A program made the position numbers and the translations under genes. Shown here one piece after another: positions 10,001-18,053 of a stretch of DNA of 64,000 bases. Source of the stretch: Bacteroidetes bacterium GWF2_38_335 (lineage in GTDB: Bacteria > Bacteroidota > Bacteroidia > Bacteroidales > GWF2-38-335); assembly GCA_001769535.1 (NCBI GenBank), contig MEOH01000027.1:282553-346552 (forward strand), given 5' to 3'. Numbering within the stretch: position 1 is the stretch's first letter; every line of letters starts with the position of its first letter. Below the pieces are notes generated by a model. It worked only from the letters and a program-made list of their open reading frames with translations, was not told where the DNA came from and searched no databases.

Positions 10001-11787
10001 TTACCTACGGATCGTGTATTGACTCGGCAACCGTTATAATAAATGAAAATGGCGGACCAAATTTCCATACCCAAAATATTTACAATACACCACTTTGTCC
10101 TGGTGAAGCCAACGCATCAGTTACATTGTTGGCAAACGGTGTTGAACCCATTACATACGAATGGTCAAATGGTTTGGTCGGATCGGTATTCTATGATAAT
10201 ATTGCTGCCGGCACCTATATTGTCACTGCAACAGACAACAATGGATGTATGTCAATTGCCAGCTTTGAAGTTACGGCTTTTGATCCAATTATCACCACAG
10301 TTGTAACTTCAGATCCTCTTTGTTATGGAGGATACACAGGAAGTGCAATGGTTTATGCCTCGGGCGGAACAGGATCATTTAATTATTACTGGTCTAACGG
10401 CTCAACCTCCAATTCGATAATCTACAGACCAGCTGGAGTATATACCGTTACCGTAACCGATGGCTATTGCCCGGTCACCGATGAAGCCCATCTTATGAAT
10501 CCTACTCCAATGGGAGTATTGTTGTATAAATCAGATGTTTCATTTTATGGTATGGCTGATGGCATGATTTCCTCACTGGTATCCGATGGCATTCCATCAT
10601 ACACTTATAACTGGTCGAACGGAGATACTGAGAGCACCGCTTATGGATTAACCGCAGGAACCTACACCCTTACGGTAACCGATGGAAATGGCTGCACAGC
10701 AACCGAATCAGAAACCATAAATGAACCGGATGCAGTTGAATCTTCAATACTGGCATCGGGAGAAACCACTTTCTGCTATGGAAACACAATAACCCTCGAT
10801 GCAGGTTCAGGATATCTTGAATACCAATGGTCAACCGGCGAAAGCACCCGAATGATAACCGTAGGTGAAACAGGAACTTATACTGTTACTGTATATGAAT
10901 CTGACAGCTACGGCATCAGTTCCATTGCAGTAAATGCGGTCGAACCTTACGCATATCAGGAAATCTGTCTTGTTACAGTTGATACTGCATCGGGACATAA
11001 TGTGGTAGCCTGGGAGAAACCCTACAGGGATGATATTGTAAGTTTCAATATTTACAAGGAAACAACGGTAGCATACGATTATGACCTGGTTGCAACCATT
11101 CCTTATGATGATCTAAGTGCATATCTTGATGAAGATTCTGATCCAAATGTTCAGTCGTATCGATACAAAATCTCAGTTGTTGATACCTGTGGAAACGAAT
11201 CCGAATTAAGTGATGCTCATAAAACCATGCACTTAACAGTTAGTACAGGAATAGGTGTTTACAACCTCATTTGGGAAAATTATGAAGGGTTTCCCTTCGG
11301 CTCGTATTTAATTTATAGAGGCACAAGTCCATCCACATTAACACCTCTGGCAGCCATTGCGAGCAGTATAACAACCTACACCGATTATGCTTCGGTATTG
11401 CCTTATTATTACCAGATTGCTGTTTTAAAAGAAGACACCTGTTATCTTACCGGTGGTTCAAAGGATATTTCAGGTCCATACAGTCAGTCGGTTTCAAATC
11501 TTGAGGATAATGGCATTGCTGTTAATGTTGCCCAGCAATATTTAAAGGAGCATGGGATGTTGGTATATCCAAATCCTTCAAAAGATTTCGTGAATATTGA
11601 AACCTACAATCCTGAAAGAAAAAACTACCAATTAAGGTTATTTGATGTTTCAGGAAAGGTTATCATAGCTGAAAACAGTATCAATTCAGAAAAAACAGTC
11701 CTCGACCTGAGAAATCTTGAACCTGGTTGCTATTTCCTTGAGCTTAGTGGAGAAAACAAATATTACGAGAAAATTATTATTGAATAA
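7003..11787 (+). CDS. PKD- and SprB-repeat secreted adhesin with T9SS type A sorting domain
   Basis: A secreted modular protein of about 1,594 residues. It has a signal peptide (MKMKILLSVLLITALLNINA), about eight to nine PKD domains over residues 25-785 (recurring WDFGDG or WYFGDG cores), then SprB-type repeats at about 790-1242 (CYGNNDGTVSV...GG..PYSYLWSNG, with AGTYTVTVTDxNGC endings), a stretch resembling fibronectin III (about 1320-1500), and a T9SS type A tail (YPNPSKDFVNIE through YYEKIIIE). SprB repeats are named after the gliding adhesin of Flavobacterium; they mark surface adhesins but do not prove motility. ATG 7003 is chosen over an in-frame TTG at 6979 because the promoter overlaps the latter. 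A strong terminator follows at 11810, so it is probably transcribed alone. Confidence 0.88.
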   Translation: MKMKILLSVLLITALLNINAQVTISFNADQTEGCAPLSVNFTNTSSGADNYDWTVFNYATGETFSFSTTDLNFSFTDPGDYVVTLNGYDEFYAHLGSYSMNITAKGIRPFWMSSNGQACPDEEIHFNASNWNYSELNWDFGDGTTGDHHDMAHTYNLPGTYTVTLTLNTTCGIETTSQEIEVTNSAIPSVDFSQSGGSEFCYHDEVQFFSHRAATNYFWDFDDGTSSTERNPFHTYIYPGNKVVTLTVTNVCGNSNSKSEYINIRTDIPADATFDIDPNPVCPSTAVTFHPHSLGTYLWSFGTGSVSTQKNPQYIYTAEGMYMVQLNLTNGCGNSASFNTSVTVQPDPFSKPFARAYFMNIQNSDETDTLVLCPGEEFIIENFTEDKNPLTYLWKTGDGSEITEKNLIYSFDEPGIYEITLYATNSCMGVDSAKKWVDIDLSAMPNSQLGTMQDTICPGEAMYFVDFISDVKDNTYSYSIWFGDGESLLDMTEYPDPTMPVFYHIYDEPGVYDYLFTVTNLCGNTLSFDGTIVVTTSDHETFYYANNSTLDDTSRYGCPNDDVEFFIFGGLDYVWYFGDGQTATGPHVLHSYADTGIYNAYVIVTNACDDIDTLYTQATVVSNNYPETWFDISPSNQVCANDTLTFEYHGNANIQSNVDVFWDFGDGNTSDQWETQHAFASGGEYLVKLKVTNGCGSDSTYRVVFVNQPVINFTASNTTISMSESVTFSNLTSGGATYHWDFGDGSTSDDISPTHSWAEQGIYDISLTATSNYGCSGTQTFNDYITVSSLYINTYTYGNVSCYTGRDGFIDIAVTGGYTPLFFEWSDSAQSTTEDISELAAGFYTVTVSDYSGISITHTFEITQPDTLISSLSGTDISCYGNNDGTVSVVLSGGTAPYSYLWSNGSVSSTISDLPAGTYSVSLSDANGCSAETSTEITQPGGIVCSPSAWPATTCGGTDGVATVDVWGAPGPYSYEWNTFPVQTTQTATGLAAGVYTVYVTYGSCIDSATVIINENGGPNFHTQNIYNTPLCPGEANASVTLLANGVEPITYEWSNGLVGSVFYDNIAAGTYIVTATDNNGCMSIASFEVTAFDPIITTVVTSDPLCYGGYTGSAMVYASGGTGSFNYYWSNGSTSNSIIYRPAGVYTVTVTDGYCPVTDEAHLMNPTPMGVLLYKSDVSFYGMADGMISSLVSDGIPSYTYNWSNGDTESTAYGLTAGTYTLTVTDGNGCTATESETINEPDAVESSILASGETTFCYGNTITLDAGSGYLEYQWSTGESTRMITVGETGTYTVTVYESDSYGISSIAVNAVEPYAYQEICLVTVDTASGHNVVAWEKPYRDDIVSFNIYKETTVAYDYDLVATIPYDDLSAYLDEDSDPNVQSYRYKISVVDTCGNESELSDAHKTMHLTVSTGIGVYNLIWENYEGFPFGSYLIYRGTSPSTLTPLAAIASSITTYTDYASVLPYYYQIAVLKEDTCYLTGGSKDISGPYSQSVSNLEDNGIAVNVAQQYLKEHGMLVYPNPSKDFVNIETYNPERKNYQLRLFDVSGKVIIAENSINSEKTVLDLRNLEPGCYFLELSGENKYYEKIIIE

Positions 11788-11809
11788 AACCGGTTGGTCG
11801 GTTTCTTCT

Positions 11810-11841
11810 AAAGGTGTTCTGAGTTTCAGGACACCTTTTTT
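11810..11841 (+). terminator. Rho-independent terminator after the PKD/SprB adhesin
   Basis: A 13-bp stem, AAAGGTGTTCTGA (11810-11822) with TCAGGACACCTTT (11826-11838), has one G-T pair and a 3-nt loop, and is followed by a T run. It lies 22 bp after the stop codon. Confidence 0.9.
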
Positions 11842-11938
11842 GTTTCTCTCAGCTATTCATTTACGTGATTTCCCTTACCAAAATATAGAGTGAATAAACC
11901 ATTTTTAAGGTCTTTGCAACGATTTTAAGGTTAAAGAC

Positions 11939-11969
11939 TTGTTATTGATTAGCGGCTTTTGTATTTTCA
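11939..11969 (+). promoter_or_regulatory. Weak candidate promoter for the first Omp28-like gene
   Basis: TTG at 11939-11941, 20 bp, then TATTTTCA at 11962-11969. The spacing is right but the -7 box misses the final two consensus bases (TAnnTTTG). The ATG follows 33 bp later. Confidence 0.35.
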
Positions 11970-12002
11970 CAGAGATAAATTGTCTAACTAAATTTAGCAC
12001 AG

Positions 12003-13838
12003 ATGAAAAAAATTTACTTTCTTTTTTTATTTCTTGTATCAACAGCAATGAGCTTTGCCCAAACAACGATCATTTCTGAAGATTTTGAGTCCTACACAGC
12101 AGGACAGGGCATTGCCCAGGCAGCAGGAGCCCCATGGACAACATGGAGTGGCACGACAGGGGGCAGTGAAGACCCTGATGTAACAACAGCAATGGCTCAT
12201 GGCGGTTCTCAATCAATCTATGTTATTGCCAACAATGATTGCGTTGTAAATTTTGGTGACCTAACCACTGGTCGCTATCAAATACAATTTTACATTTATG
12301 TAGTCACAGGCAAAGTTGCTTACTTTAATTTGCTTTCAGATTTTGCCGGTTCTTCCAGCGAATGGGCTACACAGGCATTCTTTAATATTGATGGCACAGG
12401 AACAGTTGACGCCAACGGTGAAAGTGCAGGCACATTTACATTCAATCATGCCGAATGGATTCATGTAAACTACATTATTGACCTTGATGATGATTTTGCC
12501 ACACTGTATATCAATGGCAATGAAGTAACTTCATGGCAATACACTAAAGGTTCTTTTGGAAGCGGATGTGAAAAGAAACTGGATGCAATCAACATCTATG
12601 GATGGTCCGACGATTTAGGAAACGCATCTACTTTTTATGTTGATGATTTTTCATTCATTGAGCAGGTTTCCTATGATGCTCCTCTAAACCTTGTTGCCAC
12701 AGTTACCGGCAGTGACATTGGAACCACCTGGGAAGCTCCCGCATCAGGAACTCCAGACAGCTATCTTCTCATGAGCAACGGAAACGTTGTTGCTTCGGGA
12801 ATCAATGATCTTTTCTATGACCAGACTAACTTATATCCAGGGACCTATGCTTACACAGTTCGTGCACATTTTGACGGTCTGGGTTACTCACCCTCATCAA
12901 ACGAATCATCCGGGACTGTTGAAGGAGGCGTAGACCGCAATCTGGTTCTTTTCGAAATCAATACCGGAACATGGTGCGGATATTGTCCGGGAGCAGCCAT
13001 GGGCGCTGATGATTTGATTGAAAACGGACATGATGTTGCAATCATTGAATATCATAACGGAGATCCTTATGCAACAGCAGACTGCGCCACAAGAGAAATC
13101 TATTATACCGTTGAAGGATTCCCCACAACAACTGTGGATGGTATTTCAGGATTTTCAGGAGGAAATGCAACAACAAGTTTATATGACAGCTACGTGCCTT
13201 TATATGATGCACGCGTTGGTGTTCCCTCATTGCATATTACAGATCTTGTTATCGTACAAACAGGTGCAACAACTTATGAAGCAACTCTTGACATCGAACA
13301 AACCAACAGTTATTTTACAGACGGACTTGTATTAAGAGCCGCTCTTACAGAAACTCACATACCTGAAGTATGGCTTAGCGGTTTAACAGAAATAAATTTT
13401 GTTTGCCGTCAGATGTTTCCCGATGCAAACGGAACAACTCTGGATTATTCAGGATCTGCAACCTCAACCCATACCTTTACCTTTGACATCGGAACCTATG
13501 TAAAAGACAATTGTGAATTTATTGTTTTCATTCAGCATGATCCCACAAAAGAAGTGGTACAGACTGCAAAAATAGATCTTGAAACAATTGTTGGCATAAA
13601 CGAACTCAGCGAGACTAAAATTGCATTTTACCCCAATCCTGCAAAAGATTACATTAACATATTCAGCAACGGAAAAGGAAAAGTTGAAATCGTAAACATT
13701 TCAGGTCAGGTTGTTCTCACAGAAGAAATTTCTGTATCAACACAAAAAATCAATCTGAACAAACTTGAATCGGGTATATACATGGTAAACATCATTACCC
13801 CTGAAAAAACTGTCAACAGCAAACTTATCATTGAATAA
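12003..13838 (+). CDS. Omp28-like secreted protein with thioredoxin-type CxxC and T9SS type A sorting domain
   Basis: 611 residues. A signal peptide (MKKIYFLFLFLVSTAMSFAQ) leads into a jelly-roll, LamG-like domain (about 25-220), then a fibronectin III-like segment (about 225-300). An Omp28-related region with a thioredoxin-like fold follows: TGTWCGYCPG puts the CxxC cysteines at 325 and 328, and a conserved GFPTTTVDG follows. The tail is a T9SS type A signal (FYPNPAKDYINIF through NSKLIIE). Omp28 proteins are outer-membrane or surface proteins of Bacteroidota with unclear roles; the CxxC suggests a redox or disulfide function, which is inferred. The next gene carries the same Omp28 module, but the two are separated by a strong terminator, so they are tandem paralogues rather than an operon. 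Confidence 0.85.
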   Translation: MKKIYFLFLFLVSTAMSFAQTTIISEDFESYTAGQGIAQAAGAPWTTWSGTTGGSEDPDVTTAMAHGGSQSIYVIANNDCVVNFGDLTTGRYQIQFYIYVVTGKVAYFNLLSDFAGSSSEWATQAFFNIDGTGTVDANGESAGTFTFNHAEWIHVNYIIDLDDDFATLYINGNEVTSWQYTKGSFGSGCEKKLDAINIYGWSDDLGNASTFYVDDFSFIEQVSYDAPLNLVATVTGSDIGTTWEAPASGTPDSYLLMSNGNVVASGINDLFYDQTNLYPGTYAYTVRAHFDGLGYSPSSNESSGTVEGGVDRNLVLFEINTGTWCGYCPGAAMGADDLIENGHDVAIIEYHNGDPYATADCATREIYYTVEGFPTTTVDGISGFSGGNATTSLYDSYVPLYDARVGVPSLHITDLVIVQTGATTYEATLDIEQTNSYFTDGLVLRAALTETHIPEVWLSGLTEINFVCRQMFPDANGTTLDYSGSATSTHTFTFDIGTYVKDNCEFIVFIQHDPTKEVVQTAKIDLETIVGINELSETKIAFYPNPAKDYINIFSNGKGKVEIVNISGQVVLTEEISVSTQKINLNKLESGIYMVNIITPEKTVNSKLIIE

Positions 13839-13854
13839 AAAATAAAATGTGAAT

Positions 13855-13882
13855 AAAAAAGGACACCATGGTGTCCTTTTTT
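13855..13882. terminator. Perfect 28-bp palindromic terminator
   Basis: AAAAAAGGACACCA at 13855-13868 is followed directly by its exact reverse complement through 13882, with more T residues after it. It sits 17 bp past the stop of the first Omp28-like gene and can work in both directions. Confidence 0.9.
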
Positions 13883-13932
13883 ATTTTTTTTGTAATTTGC
13901 ACATTAATACTAAACTTAAATAATCATTGCTT

Positions 13933-16329
13933 ATGAAAAAATCTCTATTTCTCGCTCTTTTTTTAGTTTCAGCGGTTTTCTCTACCTACGCCCAGTGGGT
14001 TGAGCAGTCAACCGGATTTGCAACAGTATCAAGAGGTATCAAATACATTTGTCCGGTCGACGAAAACATCGTTTGGGCAACTGCATATAACGGTACATCT
14101 ACTTCTACTTATATCACCGAATTTACCCGCACTTCAAACGGTGGAACAACATGGACTCCGGGTACTGTTGCCGGATACACCACCAACTATGGTTCATCAA
14201 TGATTTATGCCATTGATGCCAATACTGCATGGATGCCGGTGTTTAACTCATCAGCAGGCGGCGGTAAAATTTTAAAAACCACTGATGGCGGAACCACCTG
14301 GACTCCTCAGACCACAGCAACTTTTGCTGCTCCTGCAGGATTTCCAAATGTTCTTCATTTCTGGGATGCCAATAACGGATGGTGCATGGGCGACCCCAAT
14401 GGCGGATATTTTGAAATTTACACTACCACTGATGGTGGAACAACCTGGACAAGGGTTCCAACTGGTGATATTCCTGTTCCATCAGCTACTGACGAATATG
14501 GTGTTACAGGATTTTATTCAGTTGTCGGCGACAATGTATGGTTTTCTACTAACAAAGGAAGATGTTTTAAGTCAACCGACCGTGGTTTAACCTGGGCAGT
14601 TTATACAACACCTTTTACCAACCAGTTTAAAATTATCTTCAGGGATGCTCTTAATGGTATTGGTTACCAAATTGATAACGAAACAATAGCCGAAACATCA
14701 GATGGTGGCGAAACCTGGACAGTATTTACTCCGGCAGGAAATTGTTACTCAAGTGACATTGCTTACGTTCCCGGAACACCTAACACATGGGTTACTACAG
14801 GAAACGAATCAGGTGCATCATTCAGCTTATATGGTTGTCATATGTTTGAAGATTTTGCATCTTTCCCCGGCCAGATGTTAACCACAGCATGGGTTAGCAA
14901 CACTTGCGGATATGTAGGAAACTTTAATACTGATGCAACAACCGGCGGAATGTATAAATTTACCGGAACCATCACCGATCCTTACAACAATGATGTTGGA
15001 GTTATCGGAATAAACAATCCTGTTAGCGGTGCTGTTTTATCAGCCACTGAAAACATTGAGTTACAGATAATGAACCTTGGATTAAATCCCCAAACCGGTT
15101 TTGATGTATCTTATTCAGTAAACGGCGGTGCCGTTGTTACAGAAACCGTATCAGCAACTATTGATCCGGGCGCAACTTATAATTATGCTTTTACAGCTAC
15201 CGAAGATTTTTCAGTTGCAGGCGTCTATGACATTGCTGCCAATACTTCACTTACAGGTGATGAAGACGCTTCGAACGACAATTTCACTACTGAAGTACTT
15301 CTGTTGAACTGGCTTCCCGAAAAACGTGTTGTTGGTGAAGAAGGAACTGGCACATGGTGCGGCTGGTGTGTTAGAGGTCATGTTTTTATGGAACAAATGG
15401 CTGATGATTATCCTGACACATGGATTGGAATTGCTGTTCATGATGGTGACATAATGACTATTTCCGAATACGATACAGATTATGGTACTTATGGAACTGC
15501 AATCGCCACTGCAACTGGTGCGACTTTTGGTTATCCTTCCGGATTTGTTGACAGGGAATATAAACTTTATGATCCAATGGATTTTGAGGGTGCATATCTC
15601 GGACACATTACCGAAATTCCTCTTGCAGCAATTTCTGTTGAAAATGTTACCTGGAACTCCGGAACACGTGAAATTACTTACGATGTAACCAGTCATTTCG
15701 CATGTGATATCCCAACTGCCAACTACAGACTGAATTCTGTGATCATTGAAAACAATGTTACTGGTCCATCACCAGATTACGATCAGGAAAATTACTATTC
15801 AGGTGGTACATACGGACCAATGGGCGGATACGAATCACTTGCCGCTACTGTTCCTGCTTCACAAATGGTATATCAGAATGTTGCCAGAGCAATCTTAGCC
15901 GGATGGGAAGGCACAGCAGGTTCTGTTCCTTCAGTGGTTGCCGAAGATGACTATTTTACAGAAAGTTATTCCTACACACTGCCTGCAGATTATGATGAAA
16001 ACGAGATTGTACTTATCGGTATGATTATTGACCAAACAACCGGTGCCATCATGAATGCCAACACAGGAAGTCTGCCTGTTTCAGTAGGCGAAAACTTCGT
16101 TACCGAATTAATGGTGTATCCGAACCCTTCAAACGGTATCGTATATGTTCGCAATGCAGAAAATGCTGACATCATTGTTACCAATATTCTTGGTGATGTA
16201 GTTGCTTCATTCAGCAATATTAACTCAAATGTTGCCCTCAACCTGAACAATCAGGCACAGGGAACTTACATTGTTAAGATTACCGATAACGGTAAGGTTA
16301 CTACTAAGAAAATTGTAATCAATAAGTAA
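13933..16329 (+). CDS. Secreted BNR-repeat plus Omp28-like protein with T9SS type A sorting domain
   Basis: About 798 residues from ATG 13933; an in-frame TTG two codons earlier is less likely. Signal peptide MKKSLFLALFLVSAVFSTYA. The first ~330 residues form a BNR/sialidase-like or photosystem-stability-factor-like propeller with repeated TTDGGTTW, STDRGLTW and TSDGGETW blades. A CARDB-like beta domain (about 355-450) follows, then an Omp28-related thioredoxin-like domain with GTWCGWC (Cys 476 and 479), and a T9SS type A tail (MVYPNPSNGIVYVRN through TKKIVINK). The propeller probably binds a ligand or glycan rather than acting as a sialidase, because no catalytic FRIP-type motif is visible. 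It shares the Omp28 module, but not the N-terminus, with the gene before it. Confidence 0.85.
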   Translation: MKKSLFLALFLVSAVFSTYAQWVEQSTGFATVSRGIKYICPVDENIVWATAYNGTSTSTYITEFTRTSNGGTTWTPGTVAGYTTNYGSSMIYAIDANTAWMPVFNSSAGGGKILKTTDGGTTWTPQTTATFAAPAGFPNVLHFWDANNGWCMGDPNGGYFEIYTTTDGGTTWTRVPTGDIPVPSATDEYGVTGFYSVVGDNVWFSTNKGRCFKSTDRGLTWAVYTTPFTNQFKIIFRDALNGIGYQIDNETIAETSDGGETWTVFTPAGNCYSSDIAYVPGTPNTWVTTGNESGASFSLYGCHMFEDFASFPGQMLTTAWVSNTCGYVGNFNTDATTGGMYKFTGTITDPYNNDVGVIGINNPVSGAVLSATENIELQIMNLGLNPQTGFDVSYSVNGGAVVTETVSATIDPGATYNYAFTATEDFSVAGVYDIAANTSLTGDEDASNDNFTTEVLLLNWLPEKRVVGEEGTGTWCGWCVRGHVFMEQMADDYPDTWIGIAVHDGDIMTISEYDTDYGTYGTAIATATGATFGYPSGFVDREYKLYDPMDFEGAYLGHITEIPLAAISVENVTWNSGTREITYDVTSHFACDIPTANYRLNSVIIENNVTGPSPDYDQENYYSGGTYGPMGGYESLAATVPASQMVYQNVARAILAGWEGTAGSVPSVVAEDDYFTESYSYTLPADYDENEIVLIGMIIDQTTGAIMNANTGSLPVSVGENFVTELMVYPNPSNGIVYVRNAENADIIVTNILGDVVASFSNINSNVALNLNNQAQGTYIVKITDNGKVTTKKIVINK

Positions 16330-16351
16330 TATTGATTTAAAATAAATATTG

Positions 16352-16384
16352 AAAAACGCTCCTGAACCGGAGCGTTTTTTTTTG
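16352..16384 (+). terminator. Rho-independent terminator after the BNR/Omp28-like gene
   Basis: Stem AAAAACGCTCC (16352-16362), loop TGAACC, complementary arm GGAGCGTTTTT (16369-16379), then a T run. The tail runs into the -33 box of the next promoter. Confidence 0.9.
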
Positions 16385-16412
16385 TTATCTGGCATTATTT
16401 TTGTTAAATTTG
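16381..16412 (+). promoter_or_regulatory. Bacteroidetes-type promoter for the 172-residue barrel protein
   Basis: TTTG at 16381-16384, 20 bp, then TAAATTTG at 16405-16412, a full match to TTTG / TAnnTTTG. The ATG follows 22 bp later. The -33 box lies in the T tract of the preceding terminator. Confidence 0.7.
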
Positions 16413-16434
16413 AATTGGATTTTAAAATAGTGTC

Positions 16435-16953
16435 ATGTCAAAAAAATTATTCTGCTTACTTCTTTTTTACTTTTTATTAAGTCAGCTTCCAGCGCAAAAA
16501 ATAACCAGTAGTCTTCACCAGATTTACGCTGCAGGATTGAGTGGAAAAAATAATGAAACTGAGACCAAACAAACTAGTTATGGGCTGGGATTAATCAATG
16601 GTTTTCTGACTGATCAGGGGTTTTTTATTGGAATCAGATCGGAGCTTTTAAGAGAAAACTCGGAAAATATTATTCCTGTATCCCTTCGCTTTGCCAATTA
16701 TTTTTCAGATAATAAAGTTGCACCGGTTTTGGGACTGGAAGGTGGCTATATATTTTATAAATCAAATGATAGCAAAGATCCTTTTTTTGGTAAACCCTTC
16801 TATGAAATAAATATAGGAACTGATATTTTATTTAAATCGAATTTTGCAGGCAGCTTCACTCTTGGCCTCAGGAAAATTGCTAATTTTTCTAATATTAAAC
16901 ATGACATTAATTCACTTATAAATATCAATCTGGGTCTGACGTATTATTTATAA
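16435..16953 (+). CDS. Putative small outer-membrane beta-barrel protein
   Basis: 172 residues. The N-terminus is a typical signal peptide (MSKKLFCLLLFYFLLSQLPA, then QK). The rest alternates polar and hydrophobic residues in short strands such as GLGLINGFLTDQGFFIGIRS and VAPVLGLEGGYIFYK, and ends on an aromatic strand (NINLGLTYYL), as expected for an eight-stranded outer-membrane barrel. No named family is recognised. It has its own promoter and faces the porP/sprF gene tail to tail. It could be a small porin-like or OmpW/OmpA-like barrel; this rests on composition alone. Confidence 0.65.
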   Translation: MSKKLFCLLLFYFLLSQLPAQKITSSLHQIYAAGLSGKNNETETKQTSYGLGLINGFLTDQGFFIGIRSELLRENSENIIPVSLRFANYFSDNKVAPVLGLEGGYIFYKSNDSKDPFFGKPFYEINIGTDILFKSNFAGSFTLGLRKIANFSNIKHDINSLININLGLTYYL

Positions 16954-17044
16954 AAAAATAAAAGTAAACAAATAAACGTGTAACACTTTTATAAAACTAT
17001 TAGGTAATTGACCATTTGGCAACCCTAATTTTCCCTAATCACCA

Positions 17045-18052
17045 TTAAAACTTCGGGCAAGGCACAATCACTTTTTTTCTTCCTTTTGCTTTCTGATTCT
17101 GGAAAAACTCATAAATGATAGATATCTCATGCGATCCACCTGAGCGGCCCACCAGCCTTGAAACTGTAAAGTCATAACTATAACCGATTTTTACTTCCGG
17201 CAGATGATATCCTGCCATAAAAGAAACAGCATCATGGTTTCCAAAACCCGGAGCATAATGTTTAAATCCGGGAATTCCTCTGTACCAAAATCCCAAAACG
17301 ATTGGTTTCCTTGCCCAATACATACCTATATCCAATTGATCAAATTTCTTTTGGGATTTATATAAAAAAGATGCAGTGACGCTGCGCTCATTCTCAGCAT
17401 TTACAAGTTTATTATGGGAAAACTTTTTGCCCCCAAAGAATTTAAATTGTCCCGGAATTTCAGCAATATGGCCCTGGAGAGATTCATTGGGCTTATTCAT
17501 ATGGGTAAAAACTATTCCGGCCCATTCATTTACTCCAAATGCCATTAAAGAGAAAGTAAAGTCCATATATGAAATTTTCTCAAGGGTTTCGGCTTCTGAA
17601 TTAATAGGAAGAATCTGACTGAAAGTAAGCTGTTCATAGAAAATTAATTTTTCAAAATCTATTTTTCTTTGAGATATTTGCATTTGCAAAGCAGGTCTCA
17701 TATACCACTGAGGTGTCAGTTTGATATTATAGGTGTACTGTAATCCGATATTGGTGGTGCTCAGATTTGCCGAACCGGCTACATCTTTATTGAAGAAAAG
17801 CCCCATTCCGCTTGTCTGTGCAGGAAAATAATGATCAAAGGAAACTGCATAAGTCTGGTAAGCCACATTGATGGCAGGCCACTGGTTGCGGTAGTTCATC
17901 ACAACCCTGCTTCCACTTGTGGAGCCGGCAAATGATGGTGCAAGATAAAGCGGGCATGCGTAGTACTGACTCAATTGCGGATCCTGGGCCTTGCCCTCCG
18001 AAATGCTCAGTATTACAATTGCAGTTATTATATATAATAGCTTTTTCATCAT
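17045..18052 (-). CDS. PorP/SprF family type IX secretion system membrane protein
   Basis: 335 residues with a signal peptide (MKKLLYIITAIVILSISEG, then KAQ). The mature start DPQLSQYYACPLYLAPSFAG and the NYRNQWPA motif are typical of PorP/SprF proteins, which are outer-membrane barrels. In Flavobacterium johnsoniae SprF is needed to put SprB on the surface, and PorP-like proteins are thought to hold or export type B T9SS cargo. It starts 1 bp after the stop of the giant type B adhesin, so the two are co-transcribed and translationally coupled, which is the normal cargo-plus-SprF layout. The likely role is a dedicated partner for that adhesin. The start could be either of two adjacent ATGs (18052 or 18049). 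Confidence 0.92.
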   Translation of the reverse strand: MMKKLLYIITAIVILSISEGKAQDPQLSQYYACPLYLAPSFAGSTSGSRVVMNYRNQWPAINVAYQTYAVSFDHYFPAQTSGMGLFFNKDVAGSANLSTTNIGLQYTYNIKLTPQWYMRPALQMQISQRKIDFEKLIFYEQLTFSQILPINSEAETLEKISYMDFTFSLMAFGVNEWAGIVFTHMNKPNESLQGHIAEIPGQFKFFGGKKFSHNKLVNAENERSVTASFLYKSQKKFDQLDIGMYWARKPIVLGFWYRGIPGFKHYAPGFGNHDAVSFMAGYHLPEVKIGYSYDFTVSRLVGRSGGSHEISIIYEFFQNQKAKGRKKVIVPCPKF

Positions 18053-18053
18053 C

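Noticed and set aside
15247-15696. 149-residue minus-strand ORF inside the BNR/Omp28 gene
   Set aside because: It is antisense to the conserved Omp28 domain and lacks any signal.
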